Positions 23,640 through 31,229 of a DNA stretch of 64,000 bases are shown here, in pieces. Location of the stretch: positions 6,386,001 through 6,450,000 of the forward strand of contig NZ_JADOUF010000001.1 in the NCBI RefSeq assembly GCF_015751905.1. The letters are read 5' to 3'. The first letter of the stretch is position 1. Every line of letters starts with the position of its first letter. The stretch is from Longispora fulva. GTDB lineage: Bacteria > Actinomycetota > Actinomycetes > Mycobacteriales > Micromonosporaceae. The position numbers and the translations under genes were made by a program. The notes below the pieces were generated by a model. The model saw only the letters and a program-made list of their open reading frames with translations, was not told where the DNA came from and did no database searches.

Positions 23640-24305
23640 ATGGAGCAGAACGAGTGGGTCTTTGGTGACGGCGGGAAGATCGTTTCCAAGGAGGAGATGA
23701 TCGCGGCGCTCGGGCCGGGCGCGCAGCCCCCGACGTTCACGGCGTTCGGCGGCCCGCAGGCAGAGTGGTGCGCGGAGACCTGGCAGAGCGCGAAGGAGCC
23801 GTACCGGTACGGCGTCTACGCCGAGGGCCCCGTCCCCTTCGCCGTGCTCCTCGAGGACTGCCCCGACCTGGAGTCCGCCCAGATCGCGAGCAGCGAGGTG
23901 CTCGCCAGGATCATCCTGACGTGCGTCGGTGAGGGCAAGGCCTCGCCGGCGCTGCACTGGCGGCGCGACACCGGCGACGAGGTGGCGGTCGTGGCCACGG
24001 CGGACACGGAGAACGGCGAGATCGAGTGGTACGGCGTGACGTGCCTCGGCGGCCAGCACTGGCAGTACAACAGCCTCGGTGACCTCGACGGCGCCCGGCG
24101 CACGGTTGCCGAGGCCGTGCTGTCCTACGGCCTGATCGACGAGGAGGACGAGGACATGCTCCCGGCGGACCGGCGCGACCTGGCGAGCATCCTGGCCCTG
24201 GAGGCGTGGGCCACCCATGTGCTCGCCGAGGCGGCCCGGCACCGCGCCCAGGGCGTGCACGGCTTCCTGGTCGGGGCCGAGGAGGTCCGCGAGATCCTGA
24301 AATAG
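23640..24305 (+). CDS. Unknown soluble protein
   Basis: A 221-residue acidic protein without signal peptide or membrane helix. It begins MEQNEWVFGDGGKIVSKEEM. Notable parts are AEWCAETWQSAKEPYRYGVY, the acidic turn YGLIDEEDEDMLPADRRD, and a helical C-terminus ending FLVGAEEVREILK. The composition and third-position G+C look normal for the genome. I do not recognise the family and the neighbours (LacI upstream, MerR downstream) give no clear link. The ATG is 7 nt after a -10 hexamer. Confidence 0.65.
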   Translation: MEQNEWVFGDGGKIVSKEEMIAALGPGAQPPTFTAFGGPQAEWCAETWQSAKEPYRYGVYAEGPVPFAVLLEDCPDLESAQIASSEVLARIILTCVGEGKASPALHWRRDTGDEVAVVATADTENGEIEWYGVTCLGGQHWQYNSLGDLDGARRTVAEAVLSYGLIDEEDEDMLPADRRDLASILALEAWATHVLAEAARHRAQGVHGFLVGAEEVREILK

Positions 24306-24309
24306 CCGC

Positions 24310-24340
24310 TTGACCCTCACGTAACGGCAGGCCCCACGCT
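24310..24340 (+). promoter_or_regulatory. TipA/MerR-type promoter with 19-bp spacer
   Basis: -35 TTGACC (24310-24315) and a -10 at 24335-24340 (CACGCT) are 19 bp apart, the stretched spacing that MerR-family activators correct. The spacer holds a dyad centred at 24323 (CCTCACGT-A-ACGGCAGG, 24315-24331). The overall pattern recalls the tipA promoter of Streptomyces. It precedes the MerR gene itself, so it is probably autoregulatory. Confidence 0.6.
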
Positions 24341-24362
24341 GGATCTCGACAGAGGGGGAACG

Positions 24363-25124
24363 ATGGGTTACTCGGTGGGTCAGGTGGCGAAGTACGCCGA
24401 CGTGACGGTGCGCACGCTGCACCACTACGACGAGATCGGACTGCTGTCCCCGAGCGGGCGCAGCTCGGCCGGCTACCGCCGGTACGACGACTCCGACCTC
24501 GAACGGCTGCAGAGTCTGCTGTTCTACCGGGAACTCGGGTTCCCCCTGGAAGAGATCGCCGCCATCCTCGGTGATCCGGACGCCGACGCGACCGCGCACC
24601 TGCGGCGTCAGCGGGAGCTGCTGCTCAGCCGGATCGGCCGGCTGCAGGACATGGTGGCGGCGGTCGAGTTCGCGATGGAGGCGAGACAGGTGGGGATCAC
24701 ATTGACGCCGGAGGAGCGGTTCGAGGTGTTCGGGAACCACGACCCGGCCGAGCACGAGGTCGAGGCCGAGCGGCGGTGGGGCGGCACGGACGCGTTCCGG
24801 GAGAGCGCGCGGCGGACGAGGTCGTACACCAAGGAGGACTGGCTGGTCATCAAGGGCCAGGCCGCCAGCATCAACCAGCGGCTGGCCCTGGCGATGACCA
24901 GCGGGATCCCGGCCGACGACCCGCAGGCGACGGACCTCGCCGAGGAGCACCGCCAGCACATCACGCGCTGGTACTACGACTGCACGTACGAGATCCACCG
25001 TGGACTGGCAGAGATGTACGTCGCGGACCCCCGGTTCACGGCGACCATCGACGCGGACGGCGAGGGCCTCGCCGTGTACGTCCGCGCGGCGATCCTGGCG
25101 AACGCCGACCGCGCGGAGGGCTAG
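24363..25124 (+). CDS. TipA-type MerR-family regulator
   Basis: A 253-residue full-length TipAL-like protein. The N-terminal MerR winged helix is YSVGQVAKYADVTVRTLHHY, then DEIGLLSPSGRSSAGYRRY. A long dimerisation helix follows, and the C-terminal half is a TipAS-like ligand domain (YTKEDWLVIKGQAASINQRL, then DLAEEHRQHITRWYYDCTYE and GLAEMYVADPRFTATIDADG). Known TipAS domains bind thiopeptide antibiotics covalently, whereas related ones sense other compounds. ATG 24363 has GAGGGGGAA upstream. The promoter in front has the 19-bp spacer expected for self-activation. Confidence 0.92.
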   Translation: MGYSVGQVAKYADVTVRTLHHYDEIGLLSPSGRSSAGYRRYDDSDLERLQSLLFYRELGFPLEEIAAILGDPDADATAHLRRQRELLLSRIGRLQDMVAAVEFAMEARQVGITLTPEERFEVFGNHDPAEHEVEAERRWGGTDAFRESARRTRSYTKEDWLVIKGQAASINQRLALAMTSGIPADDPQATDLAEEHRQHITRWYYDCTYEIHRGLAEMYVADPRFTATIDADGEGLAVYVRAAILANADRAEG

Positions 25125-25170
25125 TACCGCACGGGTTGTACACCTCGGGTGAGCTACCGCCCGGGGTGTA
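25125..25170. repeat. Two 16-bp direct repeats 30 bp apart
   Basis: TACCGCACGGGTTGTA (25125-25140) recurs as TACCGCCCGGGGTGTA (25155-25170), with 2 mismatches. The 30-bp period is close to three helical turns, so both copies face the same side. GTACACC (25138-25144) and GGTGTAC (25165-25171), followed by CGCTTTTTC, can also form a hairpin that may terminate the MerR transcript. The repeats lie before the HTH-TM-DNRLRE gene. Confidence 0.55.
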
Positions 25171-25263
25171 CCGCTTTTTCAACTCACGACGGGATGCCCT
25201 GGCTCCCCGACATCCGTAACCTTCGACGCGCCCCGGACTGATCCGGGCGCGAAGGGAGCCCCG

Positions 25264-26655
25264 ATGTCGGACGATGGCCGGCCGTGCCCGGACAGCACGG
25301 GTACACCGGAGGAGTTCGTCCGCGCGCTGCGCCGCCTCAAGGAATGGCACGGCCGGTCGTTCCGCGAGTTGGAGAAGCGGGCGGCGGTCAGCGGCGACAT
25401 CCTGCCCCGGGCGACCCTGACCACGGCGCTGGGCCGCAGCACGCTGCCCCGCGAGGAGATCGTCGCGGCGTTCGTGCGGGCGTGCTCGGAGGACGAGGAG
25501 GACGTGCGGAGGTGGGCGGGGGCGCGGCGCAGGCTCGCGGCCGGCGGCCCGATCGCCGACACCACCCCTTGGGGGGTACTGGTACCGCACAGCCCCACCG
25601 GCCCGGATGCCGACACCGTGCCTCTCGGTGGAGCGCTTCAGCACGAGACCGCCGCGGCACGGGGCGGGCCGGAAGTGGGGGAGGTCGCCGGTTCCGTGGA
25701 TCCGGCTGATCCCGCGACCCCGGTCATCCCGCCGGAGCTGGCCGCCGGTGTCCTCACCGTCGCCTGGCGTCGCACCAGTTTCCCCGTCCGCGTGATGACG
25801 GCGCTCATGCTGGTCCTCGTGATGACCGTCACTGTCGGCGCGGTGGTGCGGGCGGTGCGGGACCTGGGCGGCCCCAGCCAGGCCATGTCCCAGGAGGGCG
25901 GCGGCGCCGATACCCCGGCGTACGAGCCGTCCCCGGAGGGTTCTGCCCCGCCGGGCGGAGCCGGCGGTTCCGGCAGCACGGACGGCGGGGGTACTGGCGG
26001 TGACCCTGGCGGTTCCCCGGGCTCCGGCCCCTCCGATTCCTCCGGCGACGGCACATCCGGGACTGGTGGCCCGGGCACAGGCACGTCCGGCACAGGCACC
26101 TCCGACACGGGCACGCCGGGACCGCCGGCCACCCCGGGCCGGTCCCCCGCCGACCAGGCGGTGACCGCCACCTACGCCGCCACCGACGACACCACGATCT
26201 GGCGCGGCTTCCCGGACTCGACCCAGTTCGGCGGCCAGGACGACGCGTCCACCTGCGGCGACCCGTGCGTGCAGACGTCGAACCCCGCCCTGCAACGCCA
26301 GGTCCTGGTCCGGTTCGAGGTGGCCGGGGTGCCGGCCGGCCGGTGCGCGTCCTCGGTCGAGCTCCGGCTGTGGGCGAAGCACGTGTCCGGCGGGCTGCGG
26401 GTGCACCGTCTGGCGGCCGCCTGGTCGGAGGGCTCCGCGACGTGGAACAACCGGCCGGCGCGCGGGGCGGAACTGACCCGTTCGTGGACCGGCGGCGGCT
26501 CGGGCTGGATCGTCTTCACGCTGCCCGCCGGCCCGGTGTCCAACGGCGGCCACGCCTACGAGCTGGAGGGGCTGAGTTCCCAGACGGCCGGTTTCGGCAC
26601 CCGGGAGAGCGGCCAGGCGGCCCAGTTGATGATCACACACGGAAGGTGCGGGTAG
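25264..26655 (+). CDS. Membrane protein with cytoplasmic HTH and extracellular DNRLRE domain
   Basis: A 463-residue protein of unusual design. Residues about 17-95 resemble the XRE-like helix-turn-helix seen in many actinobacterial proteins (EEFVRALRRLKEWHGRSFRE, then TALGRSTLPREEIVAAFVRA). One membrane helix is at about 178-197 (FPVRVMTALMLVLVMTVTVG). A Gly/Ser/Thr/Pro-rich stalk follows to about 300. The C-terminal 160 residues match a DNRLRE (CBM96-like) domain: VTATYAATDDTTIWRG, then LRVHRLAAAWSEGSATWNNR. Orientation (HTH inside, DNRLRE outside) is inferred. It may link a wall signal to a cytoplasmic partner or to DNA. ATG 25264 is preceded by AAGGGAG. Confidence 0.72.
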   Translation: MSDDGRPCPDSTGTPEEFVRALRRLKEWHGRSFRELEKRAAVSGDILPRATLTTALGRSTLPREEIVAAFVRACSEDEEDVRRWAGARRRLAAGGPIADTTPWGVLVPHSPTGPDADTVPLGGALQHETAAARGGPEVGEVAGSVDPADPATPVIPPELAAGVLTVAWRRTSFPVRVMTALMLVLVMTVTVGAVVRAVRDLGGPSQAMSQEGGGADTPAYEPSPEGSAPPGGAGGSGSTDGGGTGGDPGGSPGSGPSDSSGDGTSGTGGPGTGTSGTGTSDTGTPGPPATPGRSPADQAVTATYAATDDTTIWRGFPDSTQFGGQDDASTCGDPCVQTSNPALQRQVLVRFEVAGVPAGRCASSVELRLWAKHVSGGLRVHRLAAAWSEGSATWNNRPARGAELTRSWTGGGSGWIVFTLPAGPVSNGGHAYELEGLSSQTAGFGTRESGQAAQLMITHGRCG

Positions 26656-26747
26656 AACTCGCCGAAAATGTCGCGGGGATCAGGATTGTGGTGTCCGTCA
26701 TCCGTCACCTGTGCGACCGGACAGGGACTTTCCCCACAAACGAGGAG

Positions 26748-26771
26748 AGGCCCGGTCAACCGACCGGACCT
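26748..26771 (-). terminator. Terminator downstream of tRNA-Leu
   Basis: AGGCCCGGTC (26748-26757) and GACCGGACCT (26762-26771) pair with one mismatch around a 4-nt AACC loop. It lies 14 nt beyond the tRNA 3' end, on the correct side for termination of the minus-strand transcript. Confidence 0.55.
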
Positions 26772-26785
26772 CATCACGTTACCGC

Positions 26786-26871
26786 TGGTGGGGATGGAGG
26801 GAGTTGAACCCTCACACCCTTTCGAGTACACGGACCTGAACCGTGCGCGTCTGCCATTCCGCCACATCCCC
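26786..26871 (-). tRNA. leuT: tRNA-Leu (anticodon CAG)
   Basis: Read on the minus strand, the acceptor stem GGGGATG (5' end at 26871) pairs with CATCCCC, followed by A and an encoded CCA at 26788-26786. The anticodon stem-loop shows CAG at 26838-26836. A long variable arm (class II tRNA) and the T-loop GGTTCAACT-type sequence are present. It lies upstream of and divergent from fhaA. From memory, leuT takes the same place in M. tuberculosis. Confidence 0.95.
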
Positions 26872-27071
26872 GGTGCGCGCTGTACACCTTACTTGAAGGC
26901 CTCAGACGTGCGACACTTCGGCGGCAAACTCCGAAGCGACCTGAGAAGACTACCCCATACCGGGGTTTCTCCTGCATGCGGTGGGAACTCTAGCATGTCT
27001 CTGGGAGACGACCCGTCCTCAGGTAGCCCCGTCCGGATACCATCATCACGTCGGGACCCAAGGAGGAGCCG

Positions 27072-27866
27072 GTGAGCGTTCTGCAACGCTTCGAGAAGAG
27101 GTTGGAAGGCCTGGTGGAAGGGGCCTTCGCGAAGGTCTTCAAGGGGGTAGTACACCCTGTGGAGATCCTCAACGCCATGCAACGCGAGGCGGAGGCACAC
27201 AAGGCCATATTGGCGGGAGGACGCACTCTCGTACCGAACAGGTATGTGATCGATCTCTCCCAGTACGACCACGGGCGACTCGCCCCCTACGCGGCCGCGC
27301 TGGCCCAGGAGCTGGCCCAGTCCCAGGCCGAGTTCATCGGCGAGCAGGGCTGGACGGTGTACGGGGACGTGATCGTCGAGGTCGAGCGTGGTGAAGGGCT
27401 GGACACGGGCATGTTCCGGGTCACGGCCGAGGTCTACACGGGTGGTGAGGTCGCGCCGCAGCCGGCGTACAGCGCCCCGCAGCCCTCGTACGACCAGGGT
27501 GGTGGCTACCCGCCGCCCCCGTCGCCCGGTGGTTTCGACCAGGGCGGTGGCTACCAGCCCCCGCCGCCGGCGGGTGGAGGGGCGCGCACGCCGCGCCTGA
27601 TCTCCAACGACGGCCGGCAGTACTCGGTGGCGATCGGTTCCACGATCATCGGCCGTGGCGAGCAGGCGCAGCTCCGGCTGCCCGACGTCGGGATCTCCCG
27701 CCGGCACGCCCGGCTGGACTTCGACGGCGCCCAGGTGGTGCTCACCGATCTGGGGTCCACGAACGGCACGCTGGTCAACAGCCAGCGGGTGTCGGCGGTG
27801 GCCCTCAACCCCGGTGACGTCATCCAGATCGGCACGACCTCGTTGACGCTCCGCGTGGACGGCTAA
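27072..27866 (+). CDS. fhaA: FHA-domain protein FhaA (DUF3662)
   Basis: A 264-residue phosphothreonine-binding protein. Residues 1-115 are the DUF3662 domain (SVLQRFEKRLEGLVEGAFAK, then HPVEILNAMQREAEAHKAIL). A linker with Pro-Gly-Tyr-Gln repeats (DQGGGYPPPP, DQGGGYQPPP) covers about 130-168. The FHA domain follows at 172-264, with GRGEQAQLRLPDVGISRRHA, LDFDGAQVVLTDLGSTNGT. FhaA binds phosphorylated partners in peptidoglycan synthesis control in relatives. GTG 27072 follows GGAGGAG. It is the first gene of the fhaA-to-pknB run. Confidence 0.95.
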   Translation: MSVLQRFEKRLEGLVEGAFAKVFKGVVHPVEILNAMQREAEAHKAILAGGRTLVPNRYVIDLSQYDHGRLAPYAAALAQELAQSQAEFIGEQGWTVYGDVIVEVERGEGLDTGMFRVTAEVYTGGEVAPQPAYSAPQPSYDQGGGYPPPPSPGGFDQGGGYQPPPPAGGGARTPRLISNDGRQYSVAIGSTIIGRGEQAQLRLPDVGISRRHARLDFDGAQVVLTDLGSTNGTLVNSQRVSAVALNPGDVIQIGTTSLTLRVDG

Positions 27867-27871
27867 CCCCG

Positions 27872-28357
27872 TTGCCGGACCTCGTCCTCGCCGTCGCACG
27901 TTTCGGCTTCCTCGTCCTGCTGTGGATCTTCGTGTTCGCCGTGGTCGGGGTCGTCCGGCGTGACCTGTTCATCGGGGCACGCGCCGGCCGGCTCGTGGCC
28001 GCACCGCGGGGGGTGGGCGCGGGTGCCGTGGGCACTCCGCGTCCGCCGAAGGGCAAGAAGGGCCGGGCGGCGCACCTGCTGGTGGTGACCGAGGGCTCGC
28101 TCGCCGGCACCAGGATCACGTTGGCCGAGGCGCCGATCACGATCGGCCGGGCGGAGGACTCGACGTTGGTCATCACCGATGACTTCGCGTCGGCCCGGCA
28201 CGCCCGGCTCGTGCCCCGCGGCGGCCAGTGGTACGTGGAGGATCTCGGTTCCACTAACGGGACGTACCTCGATCGCGCTAAAGTCTCCGGACTGACCCCC
28301 GTCCCCCTGGGCGTGCCGATTCGCATCGGCCGCACGTCACTAGAGCTACGGCCATGA
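27872..28357 (+). CDS. fhaB: FHA-domain membrane protein FhaB
   Basis: A 161-residue protein with one N-terminal membrane helix (LVLAVARFGFLVLLWIFVFA, continuing VVGVV), a basic linker (PRPPKGKKGRAAH) and a C-terminal FHA domain: ITIGRAEDSTLVITDDFASA, then RHARLVP and EDLGSTNGTYLDRAKV. The corresponding protein in mycobacteria (FhaB/FipA) joins FtsZ and FtsQ under stress. The TTG at 27872 comes 5 nt after the fhaA stop. Its TGA overlaps the pstP ATG (ATGA). Confidence 0.93.
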   Translation: MPDLVLAVARFGFLVLLWIFVFAVVGVVRRDLFIGARAGRLVAAPRGVGAGAVGTPRPPKGKKGRAAHLLVVTEGSLAGTRITLAEAPITIGRAEDSTLVITDDFASARHARLVPRGGQWYVEDLGSTNGTYLDRAKVSGLTPVPLGVPIRIGRTSLELRP

Positions 28358-29763
28358 CATTGACATTGCGCTTCGCGGCTCGCAGTGACCGCGGTCTGAT
28401 TCGCAGCGGGAACGAAGACTCCGTCTACGCTGGACCGCGCCTGCTGGCTGTCTCCGACGGCATGGGCGGCATGGCCGCCGGTGACGTGGCGAGCAACATC
28501 GTGATCGGCACCCTGGCACCGCTCGACGAGGACGTGCCCGGCATCGACGTGGTCGAGCCGTTACGCCGTGCCGTGGATCTGGCCAACCAGCGGCTGCGCG
28601 GCATCGTGGACGCCAATCCCCAGTTCGAGGGGATGGGCGCGACCCTGACGGGGATGCTGTTCTCCGGCAGTCGGTTCGGCATGGTCCACGTCGGCGACTC
28701 GCGGGCCTATCTCCTGCGCGGCGGCGAGTTCGCCCAGATCACCAAGGACGACACGTACGTCCAGATGCTGGTGGACGAGGGGCGGATCACGCTCGAGGAG
28801 GCCAGCAGCCACCCGCAGCGGTCCCTGATCACCCAGGCGATGGGCACCCTCGACGTCCACCCGGAGTACTCGATTCTGGAGGCCCGCTCCGGCGACCGTC
28901 TCCTGCTGTGCAGCGACGGCCTGTCCGCCGTGGTCAGCTTCGAGACCATCGGGGAGACCCTGCGGACGATCGCCGATCCGGGGCAGTGTGTGGAGCGGCT
29001 GATCCAGCTCGCCCTGCGCGGCGGTGGCCCGGACAACATCACGGTCATCATCGCGGACGTCACCGACGGCGACATCGTCGAGGGCACCCCGATCGTGGAC
29101 GGCGCCGCGGCCCAGAACCGGGACACCAACCGGCCCGTCGACCTGACCAGCTCCGCCGGCCGGGCGGCGGCCCTCCAGCCGCCGCGCCCCGCCGCGCCCG
29201 AGGGCCCGGTCGTCAGCCTGGAGGACGAGGTCGGGCCCAAGGGGCACCCGGTCCGCAACACGCTGCTGGTGGTCGTGATCCTGCTCGTGCTCGCCGGTAC
29301 CGGCGCGGGCGCGTGGTTCTACACCCAGTCGCAGTACTACGTGGGTGCCACCGCCAGTGGCCAGGTGGCCATCTTCAAGGGCGTGCCGGGTTCGGTCGCC
29401 GGCCTCAACCTGTCCAAGGTGGACGTGGTGAGCGCCCGGCAGGTCGGGGACCTGACCCCGGTGGCCCAGGAGAAGGTGCGCAAGGGCATCCAGGTCGGTG
29501 ACCTGACCAAGGCGCAGGCGCTGCTGGCGTCGCTGACGGACGAGCGTTCCGACAACGACAACCTGCTCCCGCTGTGCGCCACCCCGAGCTCCGCGCCGTC
29601 GCCGACCCCGCAGGGCAGCCTGCAGGCCAGCCCGACCCCGTCGGCCACGGTCACGGCGACCCCCACGCCCACCCCGGCGGCCACGGCCGGTGCCAGCGCG
29701 TCAGCGAGCGCCAGCCCGTCCCCCGCCCCCGAGCCCTCGACGGCCTGTCGAACCCGAAAGTAG
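28354..29763 (+). CDS. pstP: PP2C-type Ser/Thr protein phosphatase PstP
   Basis: A 469-residue membrane phosphatase that reverses PknA/PknB signals. The PP2C metal and phosphate motifs are all visible: IRSGNEDSV, VSDGMGGMAAGD, FGMVHVGDSRAYLLR, LCSDGLSAVVS and GGGPDNITVIIAD. A membrane helix (NTLLVVVILLVLAGTGAGAW) comes at about 305-325. The outer domain ends in a Thr/Pro/Ser-rich tail (TPTPTPAATAGASASAS). ATG 28354 is coupled to fhaB. Confidence 0.96.
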   Translation: MTLTLRFAARSDRGLIRSGNEDSVYAGPRLLAVSDGMGGMAAGDVASNIVIGTLAPLDEDVPGIDVVEPLRRAVDLANQRLRGIVDANPQFEGMGATLTGMLFSGSRFGMVHVGDSRAYLLRGGEFAQITKDDTYVQMLVDEGRITLEEASSHPQRSLITQAMGTLDVHPEYSILEARSGDRLLLCSDGLSAVVSFETIGETLRTIADPGQCVERLIQLALRGGGPDNITVIIADVTDGDIVEGTPIVDGAAAQNRDTNRPVDLTSSAGRAAALQPPRPAAPEGPVVSLEDEVGPKGHPVRNTLLVVVILLVLAGTGAGAWFYTQSQYYVGATASGQVAIFKGVPGSVAGLNLSKVDVVSARQVGDLTPVAQEKVRKGIQVGDLTKAQALLASLTDERSDNDNLLPLCATPSSAPSPTPQGSLQASPTPSATVTATPTPTPAATAGASASASASPSPAPEPSTACRTRK

Positions 29764-29771
29764 TCGGCCCC

Positions 29772-31229
29772 TTGACCGCGCCCGTCGCAGCACCAGTCCC
29801 CTCCTCCTCGGCGGGGACCGCCACGCGTACTCCGACCCGGCGTAACGCCGAGCTGATGCTCCTGCTCGCGGTGATCGGGATCCTGTTCGCGTTCAGTGCC
29901 GCGACCGAGGCCGGTGCGATCCAGAAGATCACGGGCGATTTCTGGGTACTGCCGGCGATGATCAGCGCCGTGCTGCTCCTCGCGCACATCGTGGTCCGCT
30001 TCGTCGCGCCGTACGCCGACCCGGCGATCCTGCCGTGCGTCGCCCTGCTCAACGGGCTCGGAGTCGTCTTCATCCGGCGACTGGACCTGGGCGAGGTCAA
30101 GCTCCGCCAGCGCGCGAACCTCCCGGTCTTCTCCTCGGACGGGCAGGCCGTCAAGCAGGTCATCTGGACACTGGTCGCGGTCGGGCTGTTCACGGGGCTG
30201 CTGATCCTGGTGCGCGACCACAAGTCGATCTCGCGGTACGCGTACACCCTGGGGCTCGCGGGTCTTGTGCTCGTCGCTCTTCCCGCGGTGCTGCCGGCCA
30301 GCGTCTCCGAGGTCAACGGCGCGAAGCTGTGGATCAAGTTGGGGCCGCTGTCGTTCCAGCCGGGCGAGTTCGCCAAGGTCGCCCTGCTGGCCTTCTTCGC
30401 CTACTACCTGGTCCGCAAGCGCGAGGTGCTGTCCCTGGCCAGCCGCCGGATCATGGGCATCGACTTCCCCCGGGGCCGCGACCTGGGGCCGGTGCTCACG
30501 GTCTGGCTGTTCAGCATGCTGGTCCTCGTCTTCGAGCAGGACCTCGGCACCGCCCTGATGTACTTCGGCATGTTCGTGGTGATGCTCTACGTCGCCACCG
30601 AGCGGGTCAGCTGGATCCTGATCGGGCTGGGCACGTTCATCGGCGGCGCGGTCCTGGCGCACACGTTCATCAGCCGCCTGCAGTTGCGGGTGGAGATCTG
30701 GCTCGACCCGTTCTCCGACGCGCGCGGCAAGGGCTACCAGCTCGTGCAGTCGCTGCTCGGCTTCGGCACCGGCGGCCTGTTCGGCACCGGGCCGGGCGGC
30801 GGCCAGCCGGGCATCATCCCCGAGGCGCACAACGACTTCATCACCGCCGGTTTCGGCGAGGAGATCGGGCTGTTCGGCGTGACGGCCATGCTCTGCCTGT
30901 ACCTGACGATCGTGATCCGGGGGCTGCGCACGGCGGTCGGCGTGCGCGACTCGTTCGGCAAGCTCCTCGCCGGTGGGCTGTCCTTCACCCTGGGCTTGCA
31001 GGTGTTCGTCATTGTGGGTGGCGTGACGAAGCTGATCCCGCTGACCGGGCAGACCACGCCGTTCCTGTCGGCGGGTGGCTCGTCGCTGATGGCCAACTGG
31101 ATCCTGATCGCCCTGCTCATCCGGATCTCGGACGCGGCCCGCCGCCCCGAGACCGGCCAGCCGTCGAAGCAGCCGGCCATGCTGCACGACGCGCACACCG
31201 AGATCATCCGACCCGGGAGCAAGCCGTGA
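29772..31229 (+). CDS. rodA: SEDS peptidoglycan polymerase RodA/FtsW
   Basis: A 485-residue polytopic protein of the SEDS family, which polymerises lipid II glycans together with the PBP encoded next. Family motifs include VFEQDLGTALMYFGMFVVML, WLDPFSDARGKGYQLVQSLL, GLFGTGPGGGQPGIIPEAHN, DFITAGFGEEIGLFG, and PLTGQTTPFLSAGGSSLMAN. About 12 membrane helices can be counted. TTG 29772, 8 nt after pstP, is chosen because upstream sequence is the pstP tail in another frame; an internal ATG could also serve. The gene ends in a GTGA junction with pbpA. Confidence 0.94.
   Translation: MTAPVAAPVPSSSAGTATRTPTRRNAELMLLLAVIGILFAFSAATEAGAIQKITGDFWVLPAMISAVLLLAHIVVRFVAPYADPAILPCVALLNGLGVVFIRRLDLGEVKLRQRANLPVFSSDGQAVKQVIWTLVAVGLFTGLLILVRDHKSISRYAYTLGLAGLVLVALPAVLPASVSEVNGAKLWIKLGPLSFQPGEFAKVALLAFFAYYLVRKREVLSLASRRIMGIDFPRGRDLGPVLTVWLFSMLVLVFEQDLGTALMYFGMFVVMLYVATERVSWILIGLGTFIGGAVLAHTFISRLQLRVEIWLDPFSDARGKGYQLVQSLLGFGTGGLFGTGPGGGQPGIIPEAHNDFITAGFGEEIGLFGVTAMLCLYLTIVIRGLRTAVGVRDSFGKLLAGGLSFTLGLQVFVIVGGVTKLIPLTGQTTPFLSAGGSSLMANWILIALLIRISDAARRPETGQPSKQPAMLHDAHTEIIRPGSKP

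Noticed and set aside
24315-24331. Terminator after the gene at 23640
   Set aside because: The CCTCACGT/ACGGCAGG dyad is short and lies between -35 and -10 at the 19-bp spacing of MerR promoters, which explains it better.
26786-26871. tRNA-Leu as an integration (att) site
   Set aside because: No integrase gene and no repeated tRNA 3' end is visible on either side; the neighbours are conserved housekeeping genes.
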